A stretch of DNA of 64,000 bases from Doris montereyensis. Its lineage: Eukaryota; Mollusca; Gastropoda; Nudibranchia; Dorididae. Under the pieces are notes generated by a model. It saw nothing but the letters and a program-made list of their open reading frames with translations. It was not told where the DNA came from and did not search any database. Position 1 is the first letter of the stretch. Each line of letters begins with the position of its first letter. This document shows, in pieces, positions 48,010 to 59,009 of the stretch. The stretch lies in NCBI GenBank assembly GCA_037039925.1, contig JAXRKP010000559.1:58501-122500 (forward strand), written 5' to 3'. Made by a program: the position numbers and the translations under genes.

Positions 48010-49490
48010 TAAACTAGATCTAGTGTTTTCATAAACAACACAACACTACATACCAATAAACCATCTGAAAACAAATTTCAAAATCTACAGACTGGTGAAG
48101 ACAGTTTCACAATAAACCTGTTAATAAAGCTGTAGTTGTGCTTAGAATACATCAAAATCAAAAGCCACATTTTTTCAGAAATCTGGACTAGCGAGTTTGG
48201 GACCAAAGGTTGATTTTCTGTCCTTTGCGTGGAACGATCATGGCAGACAAATGTCCATATGAGGTATAATTTTTTTTTTACAAAATATTTTGTAGGCGAT
48301 GTTGACATAAATTACCCTAACACTGACTGAGAAGATGGCAGTAAAAACTCGTATATTGGCGGTTAATCGCTAAATGTGGCAACACCGAGGTGACCTGATT
48401 TCTACCGACACCGATCATCGCTTTGGCCCATCGCTGTGTGATGTAAGAGGAGTTGTGCGTCAATATGTATGTAAAAAACGCGCCCAAGCATAGGATATAG
48501 TGGGGAAAATGGTCATTTTGACATATGTTTTCACAACATGCACATCTAAACCTAGATTTATAATCCTCTTTACATTAGTAACAATGCTAGAGACTGTTGA
48601 AAGAGTAAGGGACTGCTACAACAAGGGAAACCCGTCTGAAGTGTTTGTTTTGTGTTATTTTCTTTTGATTGTTTTACTTGCATTTTTCTCGATATGTAGT
48701 TTTTCACACTAAAATTCTATCTCCTTCGCCATTTACCGAACGATTTGTATTATATTTGGCACTCAGGTTCTTCTTGTCAATGTTAATAGAATGATGTCGG
48801 GTTTTAAAAAATATATATTATTAACTTTTTGAGAATTTTTTTTTTGTAATAAAAATGCCGTTTTTATCCATTCACGATATACAGTATTTTAAAAATTCGG
48901 AAAAGACGATCTGCACAGGTTTTGAGGAATTTTATTGATAACTAAGGGAGGAGGAAGATTTTAAAAATTGAGTCAAAATCCAAGATGGCGGCCATTTCTA
49001 TATCAACCAAGGACGCTACAAACTTTTCAATGATGTAGGATGGCTGTATTTTGACAGTCACTTATGTACATACTAAAAGTAAGAACCTTAACTCAAAAGC
49101 AAAACAAAAATCACTTCAAAAGGTGCTCCCACCTCCTCCCCCCCCACACCTCGCGTCATGGGGGAAAGATCACCATGGTGATAAATCCCTAGTACATGTA
49201 CCAGAGATCACCAATAATGGACGGATAGCCATGCTGACTTAACCGTCTACTAGCAGTCCAGACACTTTTAATTTTTATTTTTTAAAAACATAATTAAAAT
49301 TTATTTAACAAATTTAATCAACGCATTATGTCATGAAGAGGTTATTTCAACTGGTCATGTATTCATGGTGAAAATGAAGGGCAAACATAAAATGACTTAC
49401 ATCAGGAATCAGCAACCAAGCTCTGTCAGATAATCATCTTAGGATTACAAAAGATAAGAGAAGGTTAACTTTGAAAAGTTAGGCATATTA
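48010..49490. other. No gene established
   Basis: AT-rich. Frames at 48078-48308 (minus) and 48500-48712 (plus) show no domain. Poly-T, poly-A and poly-C tracts near 48840 and 49135. Confidence 0.35.
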
Positions 49491-49551
49491 TATATAAGAT
49501 ATACAAGTCATGGGCTCCAGAACTTGTTTCGTCTCTGTTTGCTTTATAGAT

Positions 49552-50124
49552 TCAACTTTTGAAGATCAGATGTTTAAGATGGGGTAGTAATGTCAGAATA
49601 TTCTGCACTAGTTCTCCGTAGCTGCAGTCCTCCAATATGAGGATTTCCTCATCATACCAATTATGCAGATGGCGTAATCGCATTTTCGTATAAGGGCTGT
49701 CGTCTGTACTATTATTGACGATAAATTTTGTTATCCTTTGATATGAAACGCAATACTCAATTAGGAGATCATCAGTCTCTGCAAGAATAGCATGTGTCCC
49801 TTGAAATTTGTCTAACAAGAGCTTTAAATGGTCGTTGTTGCGATCTGGCTGTGTAATATGCAATCCTATGTCTTTTCCGATTTTTGAGATCTCGGCGCTT
49901 ATTTTATCACAGTCCATGTCTTCGATCATGCCAGCGAGGCGTGCGTGATTACTGTTACCAGCCTGTTGATTTTCCATGATTGAATTTTCATCACATGTGC
50001 TTGGCATTTTTTCTCCATCGTTGTCTGGCGTGATAGATGTGCCAGGAAGGTGTAGATCTATGTTCTCGTTGTGTTTCACTTCTGTCTCCGTGTCGTTTAT
50101 GTCGTTTGATTTAAATGTGGCCAC
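49552..50124 (-). CDS. Hypothetical 190-residue protein, family not recognised
   Basis: Uninterrupted frame from MATFKSNDINDTETEVKHNE to LLPHLKHLIFKS. The first ~80 residues are polar and acidic, probably disordered. Residues ~75-190 look helical, with ISKIGKDIGLHITQPDRNND, HAILAETDDLLIEYCVSY and YDEEILILEDCSYGELVQNI. No signal peptide or membrane segment. The length, a second collinear copy at 44155-45020, and similarity extending past the stop support a real duplicated gene or exon. It may be a terminal exon, since no promoter or partner exon was found. Function unknown. Confidence 0.5.
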   Translation of the reverse strand: MATFKSNDINDTETEVKHNENIDLHLPGTSITPDNDGEKMPSTCDENSIMENQQAGNSNHARLAGMIEDMDCDKISAEISKIGKDIGLHITQPDRNNDHLKLLLDKFQGTHAILAETDDLLIEYCVSYQRITKFIVNNSTDDSPYTKMRLRHLHNWYDEEILILEDCSYGELVQNILTLLPHLKHLIFKS

Positions 50125-50521
50125 AACACATTAACAAATGGTTAAAACCCCATGTGGATGCTAGAGATGTAAATATGTCTTCTTAATTAGTACGCGTCAG
50201 ACGCACTTGAATAAAATAATGATTTCCATTATCACCTGCTATGATATACACGTTAGTCCTTTGAATTTACAAAATTCTTCTTCCATGTAGGTATTACATT
50301 CCTTTATTGACACGTACGATATTTAAACTCTTGCCCGGTTTTCCATATTCAGCATAGATCTAGGACAGTATGTAAAATAATAATTTCCTATACTAATGAG
50401 TTACAAAATCCATCCACTGGCACCATTCAAAATAGGATCAGAGCTATAAAAGAACAAAAATCGTTTGCGGCATGTTACTGTATGGAATTTATAGCCAAAC
50501 CATGGAAACTCCCAACCCTTT

Positions 50522-50578
50522 CACACACACAAACACACACACACACATACACACACGCGCGCGCGCGCACGTTCACAC
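50522..50578. repeat. (CA)n/(CG)n tract
   Basis: ACAC-rich run passing into GCGCGCGCGC near 50556-50568, a potential Z-DNA type sequence. Confidence 0.85.
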
Positions 50579-50842
50579 GCTTTCTTTTAAAGGAGATAAA
50601 AAAAGAAGGAAAATCAACATAACCCAATCCTGATATTTTTATGATTATAATACACTCAAGTACCGTTATAACGAAGTGCGGGGGATACAACGACTCCCCC
50701 CCCCTGGTTATATCGCTATTTTGCTATAACCAAAAGGTTGTTGCACTCATACCACTTTGAAAAAAACAAAACAAAAAACAACCAAGACCAAAGGAAAACA
50801 TAAAAGAAACGCTAACTTACTTCATGTGGCGTGTCGGTAAGG

Positions 50843-51027
50843 CTAGGCGCCCACAGGGCAACTTTAGTTGCGCAACTGTTTAGCTGCCCAAGTGTAAACA
50901 ATGAAATAAAGAAGCACCGCGCGTACAGGAAACTCAAGTTTCTGGCGACTAAAAAGTTTGTGTTTTGTCACAACTTGCCGGGGCGACTAAACAATTGCGC
51001 AACTAAAGTTGCCCTGTGCGCGCTTAG
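50843..51027. mobile_element. 185-bp foldback MITE
   Basis: The left arm begins CTAGGCGCCCACAGGGCAAC and continues TTTAGTTGCGCAACTGTTTA. The right arm, read inward, begins CTAAGCGCGCACAGGGCAAC and continues TTTAGTTGCGCAATTGTTTA. Arms of about 48 bp around a 90-bp centre. No transposase; superfamily not assigned; no clear target duplication. Confidence 0.85.
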
Positions 51028-51117
51028 CTTTGTGATGTAGACATGTAATGAAGGAACCTGAGCAACAATCTCCTACACTCCCCGCTCCATACTCATACAC
51101 AAAAAAGGCATGCAGGT

Positions 51118-51345
51118 GCACACACACAAACAAACAAACAAACAAATACGGACACCCCCACACACACACACACACACACGTATACATGTAATGGCAGAAC
51201 ACCATCGATGATCGCCCATACCCCCCACCCCATACAGACACGCATGCAGGTGCACGCATACAAACAAACACACCATATACACATACACACTCCACACACC
51301 CCCACACACGCACACACACGCGCGCACGCACGCACGCACACTCAA
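51118..51345. repeat. CA-rich compound microsatellite
   Basis: Alternating ACACAC, AAACAAAC, CACGCACGCACG and CCCC blocks. The Cys/Val-rich minus frames are artefacts. Confidence 0.93.
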
Positions 51346-51868
51346 GGATGTTAAAGATTACTTGTTGATTCAAGTGAAAGAAGAACAAGATCAGGGTCAA
51401 CGTGAACAATGCAACAGTTGACATAACGGTACTCGGTATCAGAAATTAAAGTTGCAAGACCCGCGTGCCGAGTGAGAGTGGGAGTGGGAGTGGGAGGCTG
51501 ATGATGGAATAATAATATGCTTTCGTGGTGATTTCTGTACAAGGCTCTGTCGCATGACAGTCTTCCAGCACACCGCCTGCTGTTATTCTTTCAGTCAGAC
51601 TAAACGCAGTGTGAAGTTGACTGAATGCATTGAGATGTCTCGATCTAGAATCTAGTTATATCTATGAATCTATGTTTATAACGGAAAAAGAAGATAATTG
51701 GGACCGGATGATCCCTTTGCTAAAATAGCATTTAATTCGCTATGAAGCATTGACACATTTCATTATAGCAACCCCAAATTATATAGCAGAATATTTTGAC
51801 CACAAAATTATTTTTCTTTATATCGTTAGTTTCATTGAATGGGTGTTCGTTACAATCGTGTTTGAGTG

Positions 51869-51869
<1 letters not shown>

Positions 51870-51952
<83 letters not shown>
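51870..51952. repeat. (TA)n microsatellite
   Basis: Uninterrupted TA run followed by ACTTTGAGTTTGTCACTCTG and GCATGTAGGTTCTAAATGAT, a piece of the 340-bp repeat of 38.9-40.8 kb. Confidence 0.95.
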
Positions 51953-51954
<2 letters not shown>

Positions 51955-52694
51955 CTTTGAGTTTGTCACTCTGTTGATAGGCCCATATGGGTAACTATAT
52001 TTTGCATGTAGGTTCTAAATGATCCCAAAATCGATTTCGTTTGAGAAAATCCGCCATTTTCAAGAGGTTTATAATTAAGAAGTTGGAATAGTACTGTTCA
52101 CAGAAAGAGGGAGGGGGAGAGTTTAAAGCTGCGTATCAAATAGTGTTGGTCTGCTTTCTCTCTCTAACCTTAACTTTAAATGGCTACAACTTCACCACTG
52201 ATAAAAGTTTCTGCCTGCTGTTTCTACTTTGTTGTTAGGGTTTTGATGTTATTATTCCCTTCCCACTCTACTGTAGCTCATACAATCTTGTGTTGTCGAT
52301 TTTTTAATCGCGACTACAGCACTGGTAAATTTGAATATGAATTGTGGGGAAACATTAACGAGTGTGATAACAAATTATATTGCGTGTATTATTGTTAGGC
52401 ACACAGTATGGGAGAAAGAATAGGTTATAACTAGTATACCAGCTGGAGTAGGGAATCCGACATGGCCTGTGTTGTGTAAAGTTCTTATTGATAACAGCAT
52501 CGTGGACTTTATTCCCTCTTTTAGAGTCCCTTTTCTCTTTCTTCTATTTTGGCTTGCGCTTTTGCTGAATTCTTTATCATTTTACAGGTTAAAGGCATTT
52601 GTGCATCTACTCTCCTACATCATCAAGTCAGGTAATTGGCTTGTATTGGGTTGATAAGAGTAAAAAACCATGACGGTCTGGAGCAAGACTCTGA

Positions 52695-53388
52695 AAACAC
52701 CATTCTATTACCCACTCATCCTCAAGAAAATTTGAAAAAGAGAATGAAAATAGCAAATTGGTTGAATGTAATGGTGATCAGGGGAAAATCTATATACGAA
52801 AAGATTCCACAGTTGATTATTCCCCGAAACAGGTTCTTAAGTGTAGACATTTTTACGTTTTATCCTTGGGTTTCATGCTGTGCGAGTATTCATATATATT
52901 AATTTGAACTACTACAAAGCCTTTGGAATTTTGAAAGTCGGCAATGACCATTTCTATACAAACATGGCTTCTGTGATGGTTCTTTGCGCCGCTATTGCTA
53001 GAGTTCTGTCTGGTTATATTATGGACAGAATTGGCGTCAAGCGAAGTATGATCGGTATTTCAGTCATACTGGGCGTAGGGAATTGCTTTTATCTTTTTTC
53101 GGCAATGCTCGGCAAATGGGTCTACGGAGTGCTGACTGTCTTCCTAGCATCGATCAGTTGTGCCCAGTTCGGTTGTTTCATCATAGCCACTGTTACTATA
53201 TTCGGTTCACAGAATGCCTCTGCTAATGTGGGATGCTTTTGACGGCAGGAAGCATTTTGAACTTGATAGCACCTGCGCTCATTAAATATTTACTGTACAC
53301 TTTTGGGTGGTTCTCCTTATTCATTAGTGGCTCGCTGTTGATTCTGACAGGTCTGATAGTGATCATCTGTTTTCTACCAAATTTGTAA
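52695..53388 (+). pseudogene. C-terminal half of an MFS transporter, frameshifted (copy 1)
   Basis: Read across three frames: a polar linker, then DYSPKQVLKCRHFYVLSLGF (TM7), YYKAFGILKVGNDHFYTNMA (TM7-8), ARVLSGYIMDRIGVKRSM with the MFS G-x-x-x-D-R-x-G-x-K loop, GISVILGVGNCFYLF (TM9), VYGVLTVFLASISCAQFG (TM10), LLTAGSILNLIAPALI (TM11) and SGSLLILTGLIVIICFLPNL then TAA at 53386. This resembles the oxalate/formate-antiporter-like and monocarboxylate-carrier branch of MFS; substrate unknown. Frame changes occur near 52890 and at 53230, where one base is missing relative to copy 2. The N-terminal six helices were not found upstream. Pseudogene, or sequence errors in a real last exon. Confidence 0.75.
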
Positions 53389-53468
53389 TGATTTGGTGGG
53401 ATTTTTAATATTTGACATTAACGGCATGTGATTTGCCTTACAATGTAGACAGACTGTGTGGACTGGAG

Positions 53469-53474
53469 AATAAA
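53469..53474 (+). terminator. Candidate polyadenylation signal
   Basis: AATAAA 81 bp after the transporter stop, in GAATAAATTGAATTT. It is conserved at the same place behind copy 2 (minus strand, 63439-63444). Confidence 0.6.
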
Positions 53475-53559
53475 TTGAATTTTGATGCTATGGTTTGCTT
53501 TTAGTATTTGTCATGCATTGTTCCTTCAATTATACGCCGTCATCACCTTAATCTTTATC

Positions 53560-53835
53560 AGCAACTGTATCATTAAATCACTATTATCGTCATCATTATT
53601 ATCATCTTAATAATCGCCATCGTTACTCTCATTGTCATTATCATCATTATCATCATCTCTACCTTTGTCACTATCGTCATGGCTACCATTATCATCTTCT
53701 TCATCACAATAAACATCACCACAATTTGCATCTTCAATAACATTGCCCATATTGTGATGATTATTTTCTCCATCATCTATTCCTTCCCCACTCCGTCTCA
53801 TCTCAATGCTGTTATAATTATCATAATTATCATTA
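53560..53835. repeat. ATC/ATT-rich degenerate microsatellite
   Basis: CATCATTATTATCATC-type words. A similar region follows transporter copy 2 (63260-63350), suggesting it belonged to the duplicated segment. Confidence 0.8.
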
Positions 53836-53901
53836 ATATGTGTTGCCCTTTCCCTTTGCTGTCGATATGTTTCTTTTGATTAAATCACATTGCTTGAAGG
53901 C

Positions 53902-54045
53902 CTAATATCTGTTGGTAGAGGGCCTGACTTCAACACCAAGTGACGTGAGTTCAATCCCATGGGCAGTTAGTTTAATTGAGACTCGGCGAACGTAAAGACT
54001 GCATGGAAAGAAATGCGAAAATAGTCGACCGTCCAAGCTCTAAAC
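53902..54045 (+). repeat. tRNA-derived SINE, second family
   Basis: tRNA-like head with GTTGGTAGAGGGCCTGACTT and B box GAGTTCAATCC, then a body AGACTCGGCGAACGTAAAG and GCATGGAAAGAAATG. Shares head and body with the copy at 60292-60450. Confidence 0.7.
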
Positions 54046-54049
54046 TGAG

Positions 54050-55770
54050 TAAGTCATTAACTTAATCTAATTTTATGTACTAAAAAGCATCATCTTCATA
54101 AAACCACAATGGAAGAATGTGGACTAAAATGGGAGCACGAATTGTCTTCCTTTTATAAGCATCCTTTATCTGTCTGTACCATCTTCTGCGCATGCGTTTA
54201 ACAAAATTTGCAAAAGAAATTGTCTTTTAAGGCCAAAGACGCACATCTAAGATCTAATCTTATCTCTATCTCTGGAGATTCATTTTGATTAGAACCGTAA
54301 AAGACAAAAGTTTTTTACAACTTTTCTCTGTTTCAAAGCATATTGTCCTTTTCATAAATAACTGTCGTTTAGGCTACTTTAAAAAAAAAACCTCGTTCAA
54401 TAGTAGAAGGTCAATAAAAGCTGGAAAAACCGGATAACATTTTGTTTGAAGCCTTTGTAGGGGAACAAAGGGGGGGTAAGCATACATAGCGTAGCAACCG
54501 TAAAGGAAAACTTTTCTGAACATAGACCAAGATTGTCATCGACTGATCTACACCCCCCCCCTCCCACACCTGGTCCAGGTAAGCGGAACGAAACCTAGCT
54601 CGATCGATACATACGATAAAAAAGAGACCCGTGTGCAGATCATAACACTCTGCGTACATTAAAGATCCATTGGCTGCTTACATGGCAGTCCGCGCAAACT
54701 TAAAAACCCTACCAAATGCCCCCGAGACCATCTTAGTTATGGATGTGGGTAAATCAAAGTAGATAAAATAAATAAATTAAATTGACTGAGCCTCCTCAGC
54801 CTTCTTGGTCTAATGATAATATATATTTTAAGAACTGATATCATATCTCGAGTGCTGACTTTAGACAAAGATCTCGATATCTATATGTCGGTTTAGATAG
54901 ATCTTAATTCAAAGTCTATATGGAATTACTGTTCTAATTCTAAATATTGTTTAGTACAGTCTTAACCGAAACGAAACTACATATCTTAATATAGATAGAT
55001 CTGGCACTTCATTAGATTCCTGATTCTATATCTACATGAGAAATGTAGATTTTCTAAATCTAAGCTTATCGGTACATGTATATTTTCTAGATATAGCGGG
55101 TTAAACCTAATAAATAGAAGAAAATAAGAAAACTTGGAGAAACTGGGTCTGACTTTAAGAAAGGGATATTATAATTTGCTTTTACATAGTGTATCTCATA
55201 TAAATTTGGACATTTCCCGCCATGAGCTAGAAATGTTGATCTAAATTATAAAAGGTCTATCTATATCATAAACACGTATGAAGACAACAAAAATAAGGCA
55301 GGTAGCATAGATAATTTTGACTTTCTCGTTAGAAATTAGCACATATCTAAGAGTGAATAAACTTTTATGCGCTATTGAAGTATACATATAAAGGATACGA
55401 ATCAGAAGTATTAATTTCTTTATCACAAAAGACACTGAATTTTTTTCTTTATAATCTCCATCCATTTGGCCTTTTTTCCCAATTTTATCGACTATTTCTA
55501 TTGAACGTGATCATCCATTTTGGTAACTAGATGAGTGTAGAGAAGTTGAAACCGATTGTGCAAATTGATCGTAATCCTGACTTCAACTTACGAATTATAA
55601 ACGAATAACGCTGACGTGATCCTTCCATATTATAATGATCAAATAACCACATTGTTCTGAGAATATAGCCTCAAAATAACTTTGTTCAAAGATTTGTCTT
55701 TAGCCTAATGCCTTGCAAGGCTGCTTTGAGTGTTGGTAATAAAAAGTGATAAGTGTCATTTTTTGGAGCT
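54050..55770. other. AT-rich sequence, no gene seen
   Basis: Scattered ATCTAG words and no exon-like frames. 54690-54770 carries GGATGTGGGTAAATCAAA, seen also (inverted) near 30070. Confidence 0.4.
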
Positions 55771-55779
55771 CCACAATTT

Positions 55780-56235
55780 CACCTCCATGCCTCCCCCACT
55801 AGCAGGATCCTTCAACAGAGAGGGTGCAAGATTATGATATGCCCAACGTGACTTCAGCATGTCGTACGAGGCGACTAAATGGCGAATTGGGTGGTAGTTC
55901 CCGACACCAAGTCAACAGGTCGTCCAGCTTGGGGATTGGCGTTGGGCTAATAACCCTATCTATAAAAAAAAAAGAAACGTTGTTACAAAATCGCGAACTC
56001 AGACATTGCATAACAAGACCTTGCGAGGAGTTCCTGTTACAGGACGGATAATGGTTAAGGGCAAAAGCTGAAAGGAAGCCACTGGACCGATGCCTCCATC
56101 TTCAATGAAAAATTCTCTCCGGATTGCGTCATGGAATGGGCGAACCTTGTATGAAGCAGGTAATTGTAAACAGGCTACCCAAGAGATCCATCAGAGCAAT
56201 TTGCACTTACTGGGAATCGGAGAGTCCCATTGAAT
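55780..56235 (+). mobile_element. RTE-like LINE 5' fragment
   Basis: Ends in a frame reading SLRIASWNGRTLYEAGNCKQ then IHQSNLHLLGIGESH. This is the start of an APE-type endonuclease as found in RTE-like LINEs (R-I-x-x-W-N-x-R-T-L-Y, then L-x-x-L-G-I-x-E). 5' leader precedes; the rest of the element is absent. Confidence 0.65.
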
Positions 56236-56743
56236 ACAATTTGGACATGACATGAATGTCCATGCGCATCAACTAAAATTAACCTAGAACTAGATTCCTG
56301 GCCAAGAAGATTTAAAGTGATTTTTACTTGTTAGATGAAAAAGTTGAATGTGCAGCCACAAAAGCTGGCACATGAAACTATTTCTTGTGGGAGTTTTTCC
56401 TCTAGGTCACGAACATTACAATTACAGATGCAGGCTAATTTAGATCTTGGATTACTGCCGTCGTCGGCTGATTCAGGTGTGGCATTATACTATAGATCTA
56501 GCGACTACATATGATTGGCAATATCTAGAATCTAAATTTAGATATTTAACCAGATGATCAAGGTGTATATTTTGCAACGGGCATCGTTATTGAATACAGA
56601 TCAAATTGTGTTAATGGCGTTGTGCTTTTTGTGCCCAGTTATTTGTATTATTTTATTTGGAGGAATGCCAGCCTGAGAGTTTTCAACATGTAACCGCTGA
56701 TTTTCTAAGCAAGATAAAAAACAGGCTGAAAATAGTATGGACC

Positions 56744-57200
56744 AAAAGTAATGCGTGCATTATACCGAACAAATAAATGAAAGCCAATCGGAGAGAAGTA
56801 TTTCCTTTTATAAGACGTCAGGTGAATTTACGGTTAAGCGGCGTAAAGGAAAGTGTGTCAGATTTGTGCTCGTTGTCGGTGTCGGCTTAGATCTACATTT
56901 AGATATGAAAATGAAGAAATTTATCCACAATTCCTTACCCTGAACGCCCCCCACACTCCACCCGTTCCACCATGGTCCAGGGAAAGAGATTGTGGATATA
57001 TTTCTATATCTAAGCCGATACCGACAGCGAGTACAAATTTGAACCATTTTATTTTTACGCCGCTAAACCGTAAAATTACCGACTTCTGCACGGCATTTCC
57101 GTGACGTCACTTGACGACATGCCTTTATGTGAGAATAATGCACTGGGGCAATCACACTTATTGAATTGGAAGGGGGATTTGATGAATATGATCTCGTTTA
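56744..57200. mobile_element. MITE A with a nested foldback insertion
   Basis: The left end AAAAGTAATGCGTGCATTAT and the block GCCAATCGGAGAGAAGTATT match MITE B (57548-57787) in inverted orientation. After an interruption, the block GTGACGTCACTTGACGACAT, GAGAATAATGCACTGGGG matches B again. The outer right end is decayed. Confidence 0.7.
56822..57079. mobile_element. Foldback element nested in MITE A
   Basis: Arms of about 110-120 bp: GTGAATTTACGGTTAAGCGG, TGTGCTCGTTGTCGGTGTCG, GGCTTAGATCTACA, and CCACAATTCCTTACCCTG on the left, mirrored on the right by CAGGGAAAGAGATTGTGGAT, TCTAAGCCGATACCGACAGC and CGCTAAACCGTAAAATTAC. The centre of about 40 bp includes CCATGG. Confidence 0.85.
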
Positions 57201-57547
57201 GTTTTGCATCTGTTACAACCAGAGTGCTAGTTAGTGCATAACGTTGCACCCTTTTATTTCAAACCATGATCATGCCAATAACAGCTTCATGAGTTGGGTC
57301 ACAGAGTATAATACAGCTTGTTCCCTTTATTGAGTATATATTTTGAATGAGGTAATGTCACCGCGCACGAATTTGTGAGTGCGCGACATGATCGAGTTCG
57401 TAATCCTCAGGAAAGTACAGAAACTGTATTATTAAAATCATTAAAAAAAAATCAAGATCTTTCATTTTTGTCGAAAGCAAAAAACAGAAATATCGTCCAA
57501 AAGGTCAAGTCGATATCGTCACACTAGGTTAAAAAATAGTTTATGTC

Positions 57548-57787
57548 AAAAGTAGTGCGTTCATTATACCGAATAAAATGTTGTTAAAAAATAAAATTCC
57601 TTCCCATTCTATCAGCTTGGTTGCCCCCGTGCATTATTCTCCGATAAAAGGTTGTCGTCAAGTGACGTTACAGAAATCTCATAAAATGAAATACCCCTCT
57701 CCGATTGGCTCAATCATGGCCTCCTATAGATGGAGGCATTTACTCAATTTTTTATTATTATTTGGTATAATGAACGCACTGTTTTTT
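57548..57787. mobile_element. MITE B
   Basis: Terminal inverted repeats AAAAGTAGTGCGTTCATTAT and, inward from the right, AAAACAGTGCGTTCATTATA. 240 bp, no transposase. Confidence 0.8.
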
Positions 57788-57789
57788 AC

Positions 57790-58755
57790 CCAAATTCCTT
57801 TAGAAATATCACCTAAGTCTAGTGCGGTGACGTCGACTTGATCTTTTGACAGTGTTTCTGCTTTCTGTTCTCGACAAAAATGATAGATCTATGCCATTGC
57901 CAACACGCATGGAAGCAAAATTTAATAGAAGTGGCTATTAAAGGTTTTTTACAATAAAATTTGGTTTGTGCGTGAATCAAACATAATTTCCCCAACAACT
58001 TATCACCTGTCACAGATCATGAAGCTAACTAACCTTCCATGACTGACACTTAATTACTGGGGAAACGATACAAAGCCTTGACTGGCGCATGAAACTACAA
58101 TAAGAGAGAAGAAGACGGGACGAAATGTGACAAATTACGACATGACGTGAGCATGTGAGTTACATTGATTTGTTTGACGTTATCCCGAGTTGGATGACTA
58201 GATCTAGTATGTACGGTAAAATACGTCCCATATATCTACTCAGAGTTGAGTGTAGGGCAATCAAAAGTAGAGCCCTGATTTTTTTAGACATACCGAGTAC
58301 GGCCATTGATTTCCACGTCGCATCGATGACTAAAGCTGAAAAGAAATTACGGGTAATTGAATTCATTTGTGTTTCAAATACCATCATCCCACGTGGTGGT
58401 TATTTTCATCATTTTCTATTTGAGCGAAGTGTTTAAGTACCATCAGCCATCAGAAGTAGAGAATGGCAACAAAGGGGTGGCTGGAAATCGACAAAGACCT
58501 TGAGCCTTGACGACCGAAATAGAGAGACAGCGTTGAGGGCGAAAATGTCAGACAAGAGAATTATTTTAGATCTCTTCTTCCAAGGGCTATACGAATGCAT
58601 GACCATTCTTAACCATTGAAATGCGTATACTTAATACACTTTTAGAGATGAAAATTGATGAATGGAAAATAAAGGATGTGTGATAATGCTATGAATGTGT
58701 GAGGCAAATCTGATTTTACATTTAGCTGTGTTTATGTATTTTTATTTTATTACAC
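57790..58755. other. No gene seen
   Basis: Short frames on both strands (for example 58155-58436 and 58160-58387) overlap each other and have no domain or splice support. Confidence 0.35.
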
Positions 58756-58760
58756 TACAC

Positions 58761-58998
58761 GTAAAGGAAACGACATTGAATAATATTAAAGCTCGATAGG
58801 AAGAAAAGACGAGACAAATACAAAGAATAGACAGAAGCAAATCCTGGCCACCATGGAGATCGAATCCGCGACCTTTCCGTCCGCACCTATCGCCTGGCCA
58901 TGAAATGAAAGCGTTATACCACCCGCTACTATTGCTTGTATTTGTCTCGTCTTTGTTCCTATGGTGCTTTAATATTATCCATTGTCATTTCCTTCACT
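58761..58998 (-). mobile_element. Foldback element with tRNA-like centre
   Basis: Arms of about 64 bp: left GTAAAGGAAACGACATTGAA, TAATATTAAAGC, AAAGACGAGACAAATACAA; right read inward GTGAAGGAAATGACAATGGA, TAATATTAAAGC, AAAGACGAGACAAATACAA. The 105-bp centre, minus strand, has an A-box-like TGGCCAGGCGATAGG and a B-box-like GCGGATTCGATCTCC. Confidence 0.8.
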
Positions 58999-59009
58999 TT
59001 TGACATTGC

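Noticed and set aside
53540..53840. Met/Ile-rich frames at 53.5-53.9 kb
   Set aside because: Degenerate ATC microsatellite translated in several frames.
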